A model generated the notes under the pieces. That model was not told the DNA's origin. It did no database searches and saw nothing but the letters and a program-made list of their open reading frames with translations. From the NCBI GenBank assembly GCA_001689445.1, contig LUJN01000019.1, forward strand, positions 1-64,000: 64,000 nt of DNA, in the 5' to 3' direction. The position numbers and the translations under genes were made by a program. Positions within the stretch are counted from its first letter, which is position 1, and each line of letters opens with the position of its first letter. The stretch is from Bacteroidales bacterium M3. Its GTDB lineage: Bacteria > Bacteroidota > Bacteroidia > Bacteroidales > Muribaculaceae. Positions 50,342 through 59,196 of this stretch are shown piece by piece.

Positions 50342-52030
50342 ATGAAAAATATAATCTTGACACTGACAGTGATTGCCGCGACCCTGTGGGGTTGCACCCA
50401 CGACAGCCCTGTCATGGAGCAGCTTGCCACAGCCGACTCCCTGATGATGTCGCGCCCCGACTCCGCATTGGAGATACTCGACGCCCTCGACATGGAGCAT
50501 GTCAAGGGGCAGCGGGCGCACGCCTACTACGGGATGTTGTACACCCAGGCCCTCGATAAGAATTATCTTGACCCCGACAATGACTCGCTCATATCGTTGT
50601 CGGTCGACTATTACCGCCGGCACCATGACGACGGGAAGTTGATGCGGTCACTGTTCTATCAAGGTTGTACCAATTACTATGCCGCCAACTACACCAAGGC
50701 AATAGTCGCTGCAACCGAGGCCGACCAACTCGCCCGCTCGCTAAATGACGACTATTGGATAGCCAAGTCAAACGAGCTGATGGCCGACGTATTCCACAAG
50801 ACGCTCCACAAAGAGGAGCCTATCCCGCATCGGATTATCGCAGCCAAATTCTATGACCGCGCAGGATTTCCCGCCAACAAGAAATTCGCCGAACTCGACC
50901 TTGCCGTGGGATATTCCAACAACAACCAATACGCCCAAGGACATCTTGTGCTCGACAGCCTTATACAGGAAGAACGCCAGCGCGGCATTGACTCAGTGTT
51001 CTACCCCTTGTGTATGCAGCTCGACATCTATTGCCTGCTCAACGACGACCGCTACCAAGACGCATACGACACATATCTCATCTTCCGGGATGACAATCTC
51101 AATTATACGCTGAAAAGCCAAGACTGCTCATGCATTGCCGAGGTGTTCCTGAATGTCGGACAGCGCGACTCGGCAACGGCATATCTCGACCTCGCCTTTC
51201 AAAAAGCCAAAAACTTTCAGGATTCCCTCGCCGCAGAACACGCAGCCCTAAAGATAGCCAAGAAAGACGGCGACTATCGGCAAGCCAACCTGCTGTACCA
51301 ACGCATCTATGACATGCAGCTTGACGCCGTATGCTTCCTAATGAAGCAGTCGGCAGTAGTTGCGCAACGCGACTACTTCGACTCCACAGCCCAAGAGACG
51401 CGCTTACAGGCACAAATGCTCAAATATCGCCTTTGGTCAATCTCTATCTTTTCAGTATTTGTCCTATTAGTTTTAGCTGTATATGTGCGCAACCGCATAA
51501 AGCGGAAAAATATGGAAATCGATCGCAAAGTATCTGAAATAGCTGAATTAAACGGACAATTGATGACAACCAGGCATGACTATTGCACGCAAATCGACCG
51601 TGAGCAAAACCGCTCGGAGGAGTTAAGGACACTCACCGAATCCTTATTTGCGGGACATTTTGACCTGCTCAACCGCCTTTGTGACGAATACTTTGAGAAA
51701 GGTGATTCCGACAGGACAAGAGCACTGCTCGTCAATAGTATAGAGGAGGAGATTTCCCGAATGAGAAACCCCAATAAACTTCAAGAGCTGGAGGCAATGG
51801 TCAACCGCTGCCGTGACAATGCCGTGGAGAAACTGCGTGCACAATTCCCCTCGCTAAAAGAGGAGGACATAACCTTTCTGACGCTGATATTTGCAGGCCT
51901 CTCCCAACGTACCGTCTGCCTATTGACGGGAAACAAGATACGCAACTTCTACAACAAGCGTCTGCGGCTGAAAAAACGCATTGGCGAGTCCGATGCCCCC
52001 GACAAGGAGGAGCTGCTGCGGCTACTATAA
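50342..52030 (+). CDS. Membrane-tethered TPR/HTH regulator
   Basis: 562 residues: lipoprotein signal (LWGC, Cys about 18), a periplasmic TPR region (about 30-345; repeats such as SLFYQGCTNYYAANYTKAIVAATEA), a transmembrane helix at about 365-384, a coiled coil, and a C-terminal LuxR-type helix-turn-helix (EEDITFLTLIFAGLSQRTVCLLTG). Same layout as the protein at 61-1674 but with little direct identity visible. Three small secreted or lipoprotein genes follow in the same direction and may be its targets (inference). Confidence 0.75.
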   Translation: MKNIILTLTVIAATLWGCTHDSPVMEQLATADSLMMSRPDSALEILDALDMEHVKGQRAHAYYGMLYTQALDKNYLDPDNDSLISLSVDYYRRHHDDGKLMRSLFYQGCTNYYAANYTKAIVAATEADQLARSLNDDYWIAKSNELMADVFHKTLHKEEPIPHRIIAAKFYDRAGFPANKKFAELDLAVGYSNNNQYAQGHLVLDSLIQEERQRGIDSVFYPLCMQLDIYCLLNDDRYQDAYDTYLIFRDDNLNYTLKSQDCSCIAEVFLNVGQRDSATAYLDLAFQKAKNFQDSLAAEHAALKIAKKDGDYRQANLLYQRIYDMQLDAVCFLMKQSAVVAQRDYFDSTAQETRLQAQMLKYRLWSISIFSVFVLLVLAVYVRNRIKRKNMEIDRKVSEIAELNGQLMTTRHDYCTQIDREQNRSEELRTLTESLFAGHFDLLNRLCDEYFEKGDSDRTRALLVNSIEEEISRMRNPNKLQELEAMVNRCRDNAVEKLRAQFPSLKEEDITFLTLIFAGLSQRTVCLLTGNKIRNFYNKRLRLKKRIGESDAPDKEELLRLL

Positions 52031-52225
52031 TGCAATCAACTGTTATTCAGTATATTACAATCCCTTAATCACTCTTACGCATAACACGCTGATAGCCAAC
52101 ACAATAGCATGTGATGAATTTTTAATTTTTCACCACCATATATAATGCTGCAAATCAATAGATTGCATGACGGCTTGATGACTTTTTCGTGTCCCTAAAA
52201 TTCGATTTACCCACTCCCATACCCG

Positions 52226-52233
52226 TATCTTTG
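52226..52233 (+). promoter_or_regulatory. Promoter -7 box (TATCTTTG)
   Basis: TAnnTTTG match 22 bases before the ATG at 52256; the gap from the regulator gene (52031-52225) is AT-rich with no other feature. Confidence 0.65.
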
Positions 52234-52255
52234 CCCTTGAAAAATTACAAAGCAA

Positions 52256-52605
52256 ATGATACGGAAACTCGTTTTACTATTAGCCATCCTGCTTTGCACA
52301 CTCAATGGCAATGCAGAAAGAAGAAATGTAAACTTTAGAGAAGACAACCCTCCCGCACGACCGCACGACACAGGACAGCATAGCGTCCGCAGTTATTATG
52401 AAGACGGCTATCTCTATATAATCTTCCATCAGCAGGAGGGAAGATGCCTCGTTGGCATAACCGTACACGAGACAGGGGAAATGTCCCAATATTCCTATTC
52501 AACCCACGCCCCAATCATTATCCCGTTAGGCAACATAGGGAAAACTACAGCATCACCCTTGAAACCACCACAGGGCGCATATTCTACGGAGAGTTGAATT
52601 TATAA
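52256..52605 (+). pseudogene. DUF3244-like small secreted protein, frameshifted at the C-terminus
   Basis: The open frame gives 113 residues (Sec signal ending GNA, then DGYLYIIFHQ... beta-sandwich segments) but ends KTTASPLKPPQG, unlike the family. One base more in the A run at 52541-52544 would continue as NYSITLETTTGRIFYGELNL, which has the family's typical ending (...YYGEFEL-like) and stops at 52603. So a single-base deletion, or a sequencing error in the homopolymer, has replaced the last strand. The protein may still be made in shortened form. Confidence 0.7.
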
Positions 52606-52628
52606 ACCGCTTAAAACGTGCGGATTCT

Positions 52629-53120
52629 ATGAAAATTTTGAGTTTGGTATCTATCATATTTACTATCCTAATCCTCCAAGGATGCAACAACAATCCCGAG
52701 GACGAGCCGTCGGAAGCGGTTCCTGTGGAAAAGGTATATCCCCTTATCAGCAATGCCGACTTCAGGGAGAAGCCCATTATATCTACTAAACTGTATCCAC
52801 AACGCCGCATAATAATCACATCCTCCGCAGAGCTTGGCATATTGCCCTCTACCTATCTCAAGGATAATCCCGGATTGATGGAGACCGATTTCCAAAACAA
52901 CTCAATCGTTGTGTATGCGGTTATCTCAAATGAGATATTCACTGGTTTTACGCCCAAAATATTGCACTACAAAAGCCAAAATTTAACGAACATATATTTA
53001 ACGTTTAATGCACGCGGAGAATCGGACATACTTAATGAATGGGTGGCGGTCTTTGAATGTCGCCACCTCCCAAACAGTGACATCCAAATTTTTCGTTCCA
53101 CAAATGAAACCGAGCCATAA
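52629..53120 (+). CDS. Small lipoprotein, unknown
   Basis: 163 residues with signal and lipobox ILQGC (Cys about 19), followed by an acidic NNNPEDEPSE stretch. No known domain recognised; the mature part has beta-type alternation (SIVVYAVISNEIFTGFTPKILHY). It follows the DUF3244-like gene by 23 bases and precedes another lipoprotein by 17 bases, so the three are one operon. AT-richer than the housekeeping genes. Confidence 0.7.
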   Translation: MKILSLVSIIFTILILQGCNNNPEDEPSEAVPVEKVYPLISNADFREKPIISTKLYPQRRIIITSSAELGILPSTYLKDNPGLMETDFQNNSIVVYAVISNEIFTGFTPKILHYKSQNLTNIYLTFNARGESDILNEWVAVFECRHLPNSDIQIFRSTNETEP

Positions 53121-53137
53121 TCCTATCCCAATTTAAT

Positions 53138-53560
53138 ATGCCTAAGACAATATTGCTATATCTATGTATAATTGTGAGCCTTGTCATAACGGGGTGTCAC
53201 GATGAGCCAAAGGAACCGACCGACGGCGATTATCTGTACGGGATGTATACGGAGGATAGCCCTCTTTGGAAACTGTCACTCACCGTTAACGGTCGTCCGA
53301 CCCAAGGCAAAAGCGTGTGGATTGCGTCATATGCCGATAGACATCCGGCATCCATGACCCTCTACGACATCGTGCCCGGCAAGAGCGAATGCAGGATACC
53401 GATTGAAATCTCAGCCGTAAAGGACGGTGAGGATTATTCCTACCATTTCAGCGGAGAATACTCATACAAGAAAAACAAGACGCTGCGATACGACGGGGCC
53501 ATCACCTACCCATACGGCTTCCTGAGCCAGGCCGTGCTGACGCTAAACATCGAGTTATAG
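53138..53560 (+). CDS. Small lipoprotein, unknown
   Basis: 140 residues with lipobox VITGC (Cys about 20) and an acidic HDEPKEPTDGD stretch. The mature part (YGMYTEDSPLWKLSLTVNGRPTQGK... YEYSYKKNKTLRYDG-like) resembles the calycin/DUF4925-type lipoproteins of Bacteroides, but this is a weak impression. Last gene of the small operon. Confidence 0.65.
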   Translation: MPKTILLYLCIIVSLVITGCHDEPKEPTDGDYLYGMYTEDSPLWKLSLTVNGRPTQGKSVWIASYADRHPASMTLYDIVPGKSECRIPIEISAVKDGEDYSYHFSGEYSYKKNKTLRYDGAITYPYGFLSQAVLTLNIEL

Positions 53561-53571
53561 CCGCCAAGGCA

Positions 53572-53588
53572 GTAGGGACGCGTCTCCC
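53572..53588 (+). repeat. Degenerate REP-like element
   Basis: GTAGGGACGCGTCTCCC: the head is intact but the palindrome has shortened to GGGACGCGTCTCCC. Confidence 0.5.
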
Positions 53589-53640
53589 TTTTGTACCCCC
53601 GGGGAGGAGGCTGTCATTTTGACGGAGACGGGATGTTGCG

Positions 53641-53648
53641 TATCTTTG
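53641..53648 (+). promoter_or_regulatory. Promoter -7 box (TATCTTTG)
   Basis: TAnnTTTG match. Transcription would begin near 53655, so the ATG at 53654 is unlikely and the one at 53687 is chosen. Confidence 0.6.
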
Positions 53649-53686
53649 CACAAATGCGAATCAAGGACTCAAATCGACAAAGCAAA

Positions 53687-54781
53687 ATGTACTTTATAAA
53701 GGAACTATCCATCCTCATCATGCTGGGCGTCGGCATATCCGCCGATGCTAACGAGTTCACATACCAGGGGCTGCGCTACTCCGTGCGCGACGAGACAGGC
53801 AAGACCGTAAGGCTCGCCGCAGGCGACAACGACAAGGGGGCCAACACATATACAGGCTACCTCACGATTCCCGAAACGGTGTGGGACGGCGACACGAAGT
53901 ATACCGTCTACGAAGTAGGCCGACATTCATTCAACGGCTGCGAGACAATCACGGGCGTAAGGATACCCGACACTGTGCGCGAGATCAACGCATCGGCCTT
54001 TGAGGACTGCTGGAACATGAGCGAGGCCATCATCGGTTCAGGGGTCAAAATTATCGACGATCAGGCATTCTACGGCTGCTCCAGCCTTGCCGGAATCGAT
54101 ATCCCCGATGGAGTGGAGGAGCTTGGGGTCATGGCGTTTGGCCAATGCTGGCGTATGCAGTACGTGACTCTCGGCGTGTCGCTTGAGAAAGTGACATGGG
54201 AGCCATTCGACGGATGTGTCGGGGTGAAGCGCGTCGAGGCCAACTGCAAGACTATAGCCAAAGAATGGTTTGCCGACTGCAAGGGACTCCGTGAGCTGGT
54301 CACGGGCGACCGCATGGCCACCATCGCCGGCGGGGCGTTCCGGGACTTCACCAACCTTGAACGCGTCACCTTCGGAGCCGCCCTCAACAGCATTGGACCC
54401 GATGCTTTCGCCGGATGCACTCGCCTCGCCGAGATTACCGCCAACTCCACGACCCCGCCGGCAATATCCGAGTCCACATTCTCACAGGCGACATACGACA
54501 CCGCCACCCTCACAGTACGCCCCTCGGCTGAAGAAGTTTACCGGCAAAGCCCATATTGGGGCAAATTTTTTGCCGATAGCGGTGTGGCCGACATACTCGA
54601 CGACACTCACGGGCTAAAGGTTGAGGGGAGCATAATCATCAACCGCGACAACCGTCCACTCATCATCTACAGCACTGCCGGCAACATCATGTACCGAGGC
54701 TCCGACCCACGCATAAGCCATCTGCCATCGGGAACATACATTCTCGTCATAGACGGCCAATCCTACAAGCTGCATTTTTAA
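53687..54781 (+). CDS. BspA-type leucine-rich-repeat protein (short)
   Basis: 364 residues from the ATG at 53687: signal peptide (LSILIMLGVGISADA), then about six LRR_5 repeats (INASAFEDCWNMSEAII, IDDQAFYGCSSLAGIDI, LGVMAFGQCWRMQYVTL, IAGGAFRDFTNLERVTF, IGPDAFAGCTRLAEITA), a linker and a C-terminal tail (IYSTAGNIMYRG... GTYILVIDGQSYKL). Secreted or surface-anchored binding protein. The next gene encodes another member of the family. Confidence 0.85.
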   Translation: MYFIKELSILIMLGVGISADANEFTYQGLRYSVRDETGKTVRLAAGDNDKGANTYTGYLTIPETVWDGDTKYTVYEVGRHSFNGCETITGVRIPDTVREINASAFEDCWNMSEAIIGSGVKIIDDQAFYGCSSLAGIDIPDGVEELGVMAFGQCWRMQYVTLGVSLEKVTWEPFDGCVGVKRVEANCKTIAKEWFADCKGLRELVTGDRMATIAGGAFRDFTNLERVTFGAALNSIGPDAFAGCTRLAEITANSTTPPAISESTFSQATYDTATLTVRPSAEEVYRQSPYWGKFFADSGVADILDDTHGLKVEGSIIINRDNRPLIIYSTAGNIMYRGSDPRISHLPSGTYILVIDGQSYKLHF

Positions 54782-54815
54782 CTATCTGTAGGATTGCGGA
54801 TAGGCAATATTTTAG

Positions 54816-54823
54816 TAACTTTG
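54816..54823 (+). promoter_or_regulatory. Promoter -7 box (TAACTTTG) with -33 TTG
   Basis: TAnnTTTG match with TTG at 54794-54796, 19 bases upstream; ATG at 54857. Confidence 0.65.
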
Positions 54824-54856
54824 CGCGTTAATTAGTTTGGAATACTGTAAACTGCG

Positions 54857-56353
54857 ATGAAATTACCCTTATTGATATTTGCCTTTTCGCTGATCGGCAC
54901 ATGCGCCGCGTCGGCCCTCACCGTCGAAAACACAGCCGGAAGCCTCTCCGAGAAGATTTCCGACAAGACAATAACCACCCTCACTGTCACCGGCACGCTC
55001 AATGCCGCCGACTTTGACTTTATCTCATCCTCGCTCCCCGAGCTGACGACCCTTGACATGGCCGCAGCACAGATAGAGCCTTACGCAGGGGCGACTGTGC
55101 TCACCTCGGTATCGACTTCCGAGGCCAACAGCCTACCCCACAACGCGCTTATGGGCATGTCAAAACTTGCCACCGTCAAGCTCCCGACCTCGCTCACAGC
55201 CATAGGTGACGCCGCCCTTGCGTCGACCGCCATCACGACGATAGCCATACCGTCGACAGTGACCGCCATCGGGGACGGGGCATTCAGCGGATGTGATGCC
55301 CTCACGGCCATCACAGTACCGGCAGCCGTCATCGACATGGGCACCCACACATTCATGGGCTGCACCAGCCTCACTAAAGCCACCGTCGACGCCGACATCG
55401 ACAGCATAGGCGCATCGACATTCGCCCGCTGTGCGGCCCTGACCGACGTATTGGTCAACACGACCGTACGCACCATCGGCAAGCGTGCCTTTGCCGGCTG
55501 CACAAGCCTTGCCAACCTTGACTTCCCCCGGGCACTGACCCTCATAGCCCCCGAGGCATTTGAGGCGTCAGGACTGGAAACCGTCGACCTCAGCCGCTCG
55601 GCCTCGCTCGACTCCATCGGCTCGTGGTCTTTCGCCCGTTGCCCCAACCTGACCTCAGTGGCCCTCCCAGCCGAACTACAGCGCATCGGCGAGGGCGCGT
55701 TCTTCGACGACACGCGACTTGAAGACTACACAGGCCCCGAGGCCATCCCGTCGATTGCCCCCTACACATTCAAGGGCGACAACGCCATCAACACCGCCGT
55801 CCTCCTCCCCGAAGGAGTCGAGAGCGTCGGGAAATACGCCTTCACAGGGCTAAATCACATTTCATCGTTTGCACTCCCCTCATCGCTCGCCTATATCGGC
55901 GACAACGCCTTTGAGGGGTGGACTTCGCTTTCGACCCTTGACGCGATGGGCCTTGACGACGTGCCCGAGCTTGGCGAGAACGTATGGCTCGGTGTCAACC
56001 AACCCGGCACGACCCTCAATGTCAAAGGGGAGACCGCCGACATGTTCAAGGCTGCCCCGCAGTGGAAAGAGTTCAACATCATGTTTGTCTCGGCCACAAC
56101 CCCCAACACGATTGAAGACAAGACCAACGTCGATGCCCGCTTCTCGGGATATGACCTCATCATCAAGTCCAACGTCAACATCCTGTCGGCATCGCTCTAC
56201 GACTCCACCGGTATACGCCACGCCTATGTAGAGCCTGACGACACCGAGCTTACCATCGACACCTCCGACCTCGTGTCGCGCATCTTCATCGTGAAGCTTG
56301 ACCTTGGAGACGGCTCACAGCCCTCCGTCAAGGTGGCACGCCGCAATCCCTGA
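54857..56353 (+). CDS. BspA-type leucine-rich-repeat protein
   Basis: 498 residues with a Sec signal (ending CAASA) and repeats of the LRR_5 type (IGDGAFSGCDALTAITV, IGKRAFAGCTSLANLDF, IGSWSFARCPNLTSVAL, IGEGAFFDDTRLEDY, IGDNAFEGWTSLSTLDA). The N-terminal half also has the 'TLTVTGTLNAADFDF' motif shared with the large protein at 37756. C-terminal beta domain ends VKLDLGDGSQPSVKVARR. Probably surface-exposed. Unlike the protein at 37756 its codon use matches the host chromosome. Confidence 0.87.
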   Translation: MKLPLLIFAFSLIGTCAASALTVENTAGSLSEKISDKTITTLTVTGTLNAADFDFISSSLPELTTLDMAAAQIEPYAGATVLTSVSTSEANSLPHNALMGMSKLATVKLPTSLTAIGDAALASTAITTIAIPSTVTAIGDGAFSGCDALTAITVPAAVIDMGTHTFMGCTSLTKATVDADIDSIGASTFARCAALTDVLVNTTVRTIGKRAFAGCTSLANLDFPRALTLIAPEAFEASGLETVDLSRSASLDSIGSWSFARCPNLTSVALPAELQRIGEGAFFDDTRLEDYTGPEAIPSIAPYTFKGDNAINTAVLLPEGVESVGKYAFTGLNHISSFALPSSLAYIGDNAFEGWTSLSTLDAMGLDDVPELGENVWLGVNQPGTTLNVKGETADMFKAAPQWKEFNIMFVSATTPNTIEDKTNVDARFSGYDLIIKSNVNILSASLYDSTGIRHAYVEPDDTELTIDTSDLVSRIFIVKLDLGDGSQPSVKVARRNP

Positions 56354-56401
56354 CACGTCGGGGCATCAACGACAACCCCTCATTCCATCCATGACATCGC
56401 C

Positions 56402-57193
56402 ATGGGAAAGAACAAATTAAAGAAATTCAGCGACATGCAGTCGATGGACTGCGTGTTCCAATACCCCTTTGCCGTGCTGCAGCAGCAAGGATTTCCCTTG
56501 CGCGGGAAGTGGCACAGCGACTACTTCCACAACGACAACCCTATCGTCCTTGAACTCGGATGCGGCAAGGGGGAATATGCCGTCGGGCTTGCCCGGCGTT
56601 TTCCCGACAAAAACTTCATCGGCATCGACATAAAGGGCGCACGCATGTGGACGGGCGCCACGCAGGCCACCCGCGAGCAGCTCGGCAACGTAGCTTTCAT
56701 TCGCACCAACATCGAGCTGTTGCCTGCATTTTTCGCCCCCGCCGAGGTGTCGGAGATATGGATTACATTTCCCGACCCGCAGATGAAGAAAGTGCGCAAG
56801 CGTCTCACCTCGACACGCTTTCTCGACCTCTACCGGCAGGTGCTTGCCGACAACGGCACCGTGCACCTCAAGAGTGACAGCCCGTTCCTGTACACCTACA
56901 CTCGGCTGATGGTCGAGCTGAACCGCCTGCCGGTCATCGTCAACACCGACGACCTCTACCACTCGGGCGAGGCGACCGACATACTCAACATACGCACATT
57001 CTACGAGCAGCAGTGGCTCGACCGCGGACTGACGATAAAATACCTCTCTTTCCGCCTCCCTCACGAAGGCACGCTCGCCGAACCGGAGGTGGACATCGAG
57101 TTTGACACCTACCGCAGCTTCTCGCGCGGCGAGCTTCAATGCCCCGAAAAGTGCGCCCCGCGCGTCACACCACGCAACCAACAACACGCCTAA
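56402..57193 (+). CDS. trmB: tRNA (guanine-N7)-methyltransferase
   Basis: 263 residues of the TrmB family: SAM site LELGCGKGEYAVGLA near 48-62, FIGIDIKGARMWTGA, and the tRNA-binding/catalytic WITFPDPQMKKVRKRLTSTRFL in outline. It methylates G46 of tRNA. The N-terminal basic part (KNKLKKFSDMQ) and C-terminal extension are longer than in E. coli. The mrp gene starts 12 bases after the stop. Confidence 0.93.
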   Translation: MGKNKLKKFSDMQSMDCVFQYPFAVLQQQGFPLRGKWHSDYFHNDNPIVLELGCGKGEYAVGLARRFPDKNFIGIDIKGARMWTGATQATREQLGNVAFIRTNIELLPAFFAPAEVSEIWITFPDPQMKKVRKRLTSTRFLDLYRQVLADNGTVHLKSDSPFLYTYTRLMVELNRLPVIVNTDDLYHSGEATDILNIRTFYEQQWLDRGLTIKYLSFRLPHEGTLAEPEVDIEFDTYRSFSRGELQCPEKCAPRVTPRNQQHA

Positions 57194-57205
57194 ACATACA
57201 GCATC

Positions 57206-58315
57206 ATGCAGACACTATACCCCAACCTCATACTCGACGCCCTGCGCAATGTGCGCTATCCGGGCAACGGCCGTGACATCGTAGACCTCGGAATGGTGGA
57301 GGACGACATGCGCATCGACGGCAACAAGGTGACATTCTCCCTCATCTTCGACAAGTCCACCGACCCCTTCATCAAGTCGGTCGTCAAGGCAGCCGAGACC
57401 GCCATCCTCACCTATGCCGACCCCGACATAGACATCAAGGGCAACATCGCCGTCAAGACCCGCCAGGCCGCTCCCGCCCCAAAGGAGAACCCGTTGCCAG
57501 GCGTGAAAAACATCATCGGCGTCTCCTCGGGCAAGGGTGGCGTCGGCAAGTCGACCGTGGCGAGCAATCTCGCCGTAGCGCTCGCCCGCGAGGGGTACAA
57601 GGTGGGGCTTCTCGACGCCGACATCTTCGGCCCGTCAGTACCCAAGATGTTCGGGGTGGAGAATGAGCAGATCTACATGCACAACGTCAACGGGCGCGAC
57701 CTCATCATCCCATTTGAACGTTACGGCGTCAAGGTGCTGTCTATAGGCTTCTTTGTCGACCGCAACAGCCCCGTGCTGTGGCGCGGCAGCATGGCGTCAA
57801 ACGCCCTCAAGCAGCTTATCACCGACGCCGATTGGGGCGAGCTTGACTACTTCCTCATCGACATGCCTCCCGGCACGAGCGACATCCACCTTACCCTCGT
57901 GCAGACCCTCGGCATCACCGGCGTGGTCATCGTCAGCACCCCGCAGGAGGTGGCACTCGCCGATGCCCGCAAGGGGATAGCGATGTTCACCGGCGACAAG
58001 GTGAACGTCCCCGTGCTCGGCATCGTCGAGAATATGGCATGGTTCACACCCGAGCAGCACCCCGACGAACGTTACTACATATTTGGCCGCGAGGGTGCCG
58101 TGCGGCTCGCCGAGGAGCTGCACGTAAAGCTCCTTGCCCAGATACCTGTCGTCGGCTCCATCTGCGACGCCGGCGACGCGGGACGCCCCATAGCCGCCGA
58201 GGACACCATAACGGGACATGCATTCATGCACCTGGCCCACGAGGTCATCGACGCCGTGGAGACACGCAACACCCAGCTCCCGCCGACATCGAAAGTCAAC
58301 GTCACCCACAAGTGA
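57206..58315 (+). CDS. mrp: Mrp/NBP35-type iron-sulphur carrier ATPase
   Basis: 369 residues: an N-terminal MIP18/DUF59 domain (about 1-90, DIVDLGMVEDDMRID) and a P-loop domain with the deviant Walker A SSGKGGVGKST near 109-119, LLDADIFGPSVP and DYFLIDMPPGTSDIH. This carrier assembles and delivers Fe-S clusters in the cytoplasm. Its stop overlaps the GTG start of the S24 regulator by four bases (GTGA). Confidence 0.93.
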   Translation: MQTLYPNLILDALRNVRYPGNGRDIVDLGMVEDDMRIDGNKVTFSLIFDKSTDPFIKSVVKAAETAILTYADPDIDIKGNIAVKTRQAAPAPKENPLPGVKNIIGVSSGKGGVGKSTVASNLAVALAREGYKVGLLDADIFGPSVPKMFGVENEQIYMHNVNGRDLIIPFERYGVKVLSIGFFVDRNSPVLWRGSMASNALKQLITDADWGELDYFLIDMPPGTSDIHLTLVQTLGITGVVIVSTPQEVALADARKGIAMFTGDKVNVPVLGIVENMAWFTPEQHPDERYYIFGREGAVRLAEELHVKLLAQIPVVGSICDAGDAGRPIAAEDTITGHAFMHLAHEVIDAVETRNTQLPPTSKVNVTHK

Positions 58316-59019
58316 GACCACTGCCCGACACACAGGCAATCGTGGGGCGCATACGGTATCTGATGGCTCAGACCGGCATGTCGCAGGCGGCGTTTGCCAA
58401 ACGCCTGTCAATCGACCCCTCCAACCTGTCAAAGCATTTGTCGGGACGGCTTGCCGTAAGCGACACGCTCGTCAACCGCATTGTGGCCGACATGGGGGTC
58501 TCCAAGCGGTGGCTGCGCGACGGCCACGGGCTTCCATATGACCCAAACCCTACCCCGCGTGAAATATCCTCCTCCATATGCCGCCTGCTCCCTCCGGGAG
58601 CGGAGGGGACGCCCGTATACGACATCGACGTCACGGCAGGTTGCGCCGAGCTGTCGTCGATGTTCACCGTTGACCGCGTGATAGGCACGATGCGTGTCCC
58701 CCACCTCGACGACCGCGCGGCTATCGTGGGTGTGAGGGGCGACTCCATGGAGCCGGTCATCGCCGATGGCGGGGCTATCGCCATACGCCGCATCAGCGAC
58801 CGCTCTGTCATCTACTGGGGGCAAATCTACGTCGTCGTGCTCGATGACTACCGCATGGTCAAATACCTTAGACGGCACGAAGACCCGGCAATGGCCATAC
58901 TGCGCAGCGCCAACCCCAACTATGACGACATCGAGGTGGCTCGCGCCGACATCCGCGCCCTCTATCTTGTGGAGTCGATACTCAGCGACGCCCCGTCGCC
59001 GCTGGCGGCACGCCTGTAG
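58312..59019 (+). CDS. LexA/CI-like transcriptional regulator (HTH plus S24)
   Basis: 235 residues from a GTG start at 58312 that overlaps the mrp stop; no ATG lies nearer. N-terminal helix-turn-helix (MSQAAFAKRLSIDPSNLSKHLSG) and C-terminal S24 peptidase-like fold with GDSMEP (nucleophile Ser) and the general-base region DDYRMVKYLRR (Lys). This type of repressor self-cleaves when activated by RecA in phages and SOS regulons; here recA is 3 kb away on the opposite strand. Start codon and coupling suggest low translation. Confidence 0.85.
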   Translation: MRPLPDTQAIVGRIRYLMAQTGMSQAAFAKRLSIDPSNLSKHLSGRLAVSDTLVNRIVADMGVSKRWLRDGHGLPYDPNPTPREISSSICRLLPPGAEGTPVYDIDVTAGCAELSSMFTVDRVIGTMRVPHLDDRAAIVGVRGDSMEPVIADGGAIAIRRISDRSVIYWGQIYVVVLDDYRMVKYLRRHEDPAMAILRSANPNYDDIEVARADIRALYLVESILSDAPSPLAARL

Positions 59020-59039
59020 GACACCTCGGATTTTTTTCG

Positions 59040-59047
59040 TAAATTTG
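59040..59047 (+). promoter_or_regulatory. mutS promoter -7 box (TAAATTTG)
   Basis: TAnnTTTG match 149 bases before the ATG. The transcript leader would contain the REP-like pair at 59084-59166. Confidence 0.5.
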
Positions 59048-59083
59048 ACGTGGCAATGTAATGTTGACAATTCGGGCCATAAT

Positions 59084-59166
59084 GTAGGGACGCTATATAT
59101 AGCGTCCGCACCCCAAACAAAGTGGCAACACAACATCGCTGCGGGCGCTATATATAGCGCCCCTAC
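59084..59166. repeat. Inverted pair of REP-like palindromes (GCTATATATAGC core)
   Basis: Copy 1, GTAGGGACGCTATATATAGC then GTCCGCAC (59084-59111); copy 2 is inverted, GCGGGCGCTATATATAGC then GCCCCTAC (59141-59166). Both read GTAGGGRCG, core, CGYCCGC when oriented alike. Confidence 0.85.
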
Positions 59167-59196
59167 AGTTTTCAACACGATTTAACGCATATTACA

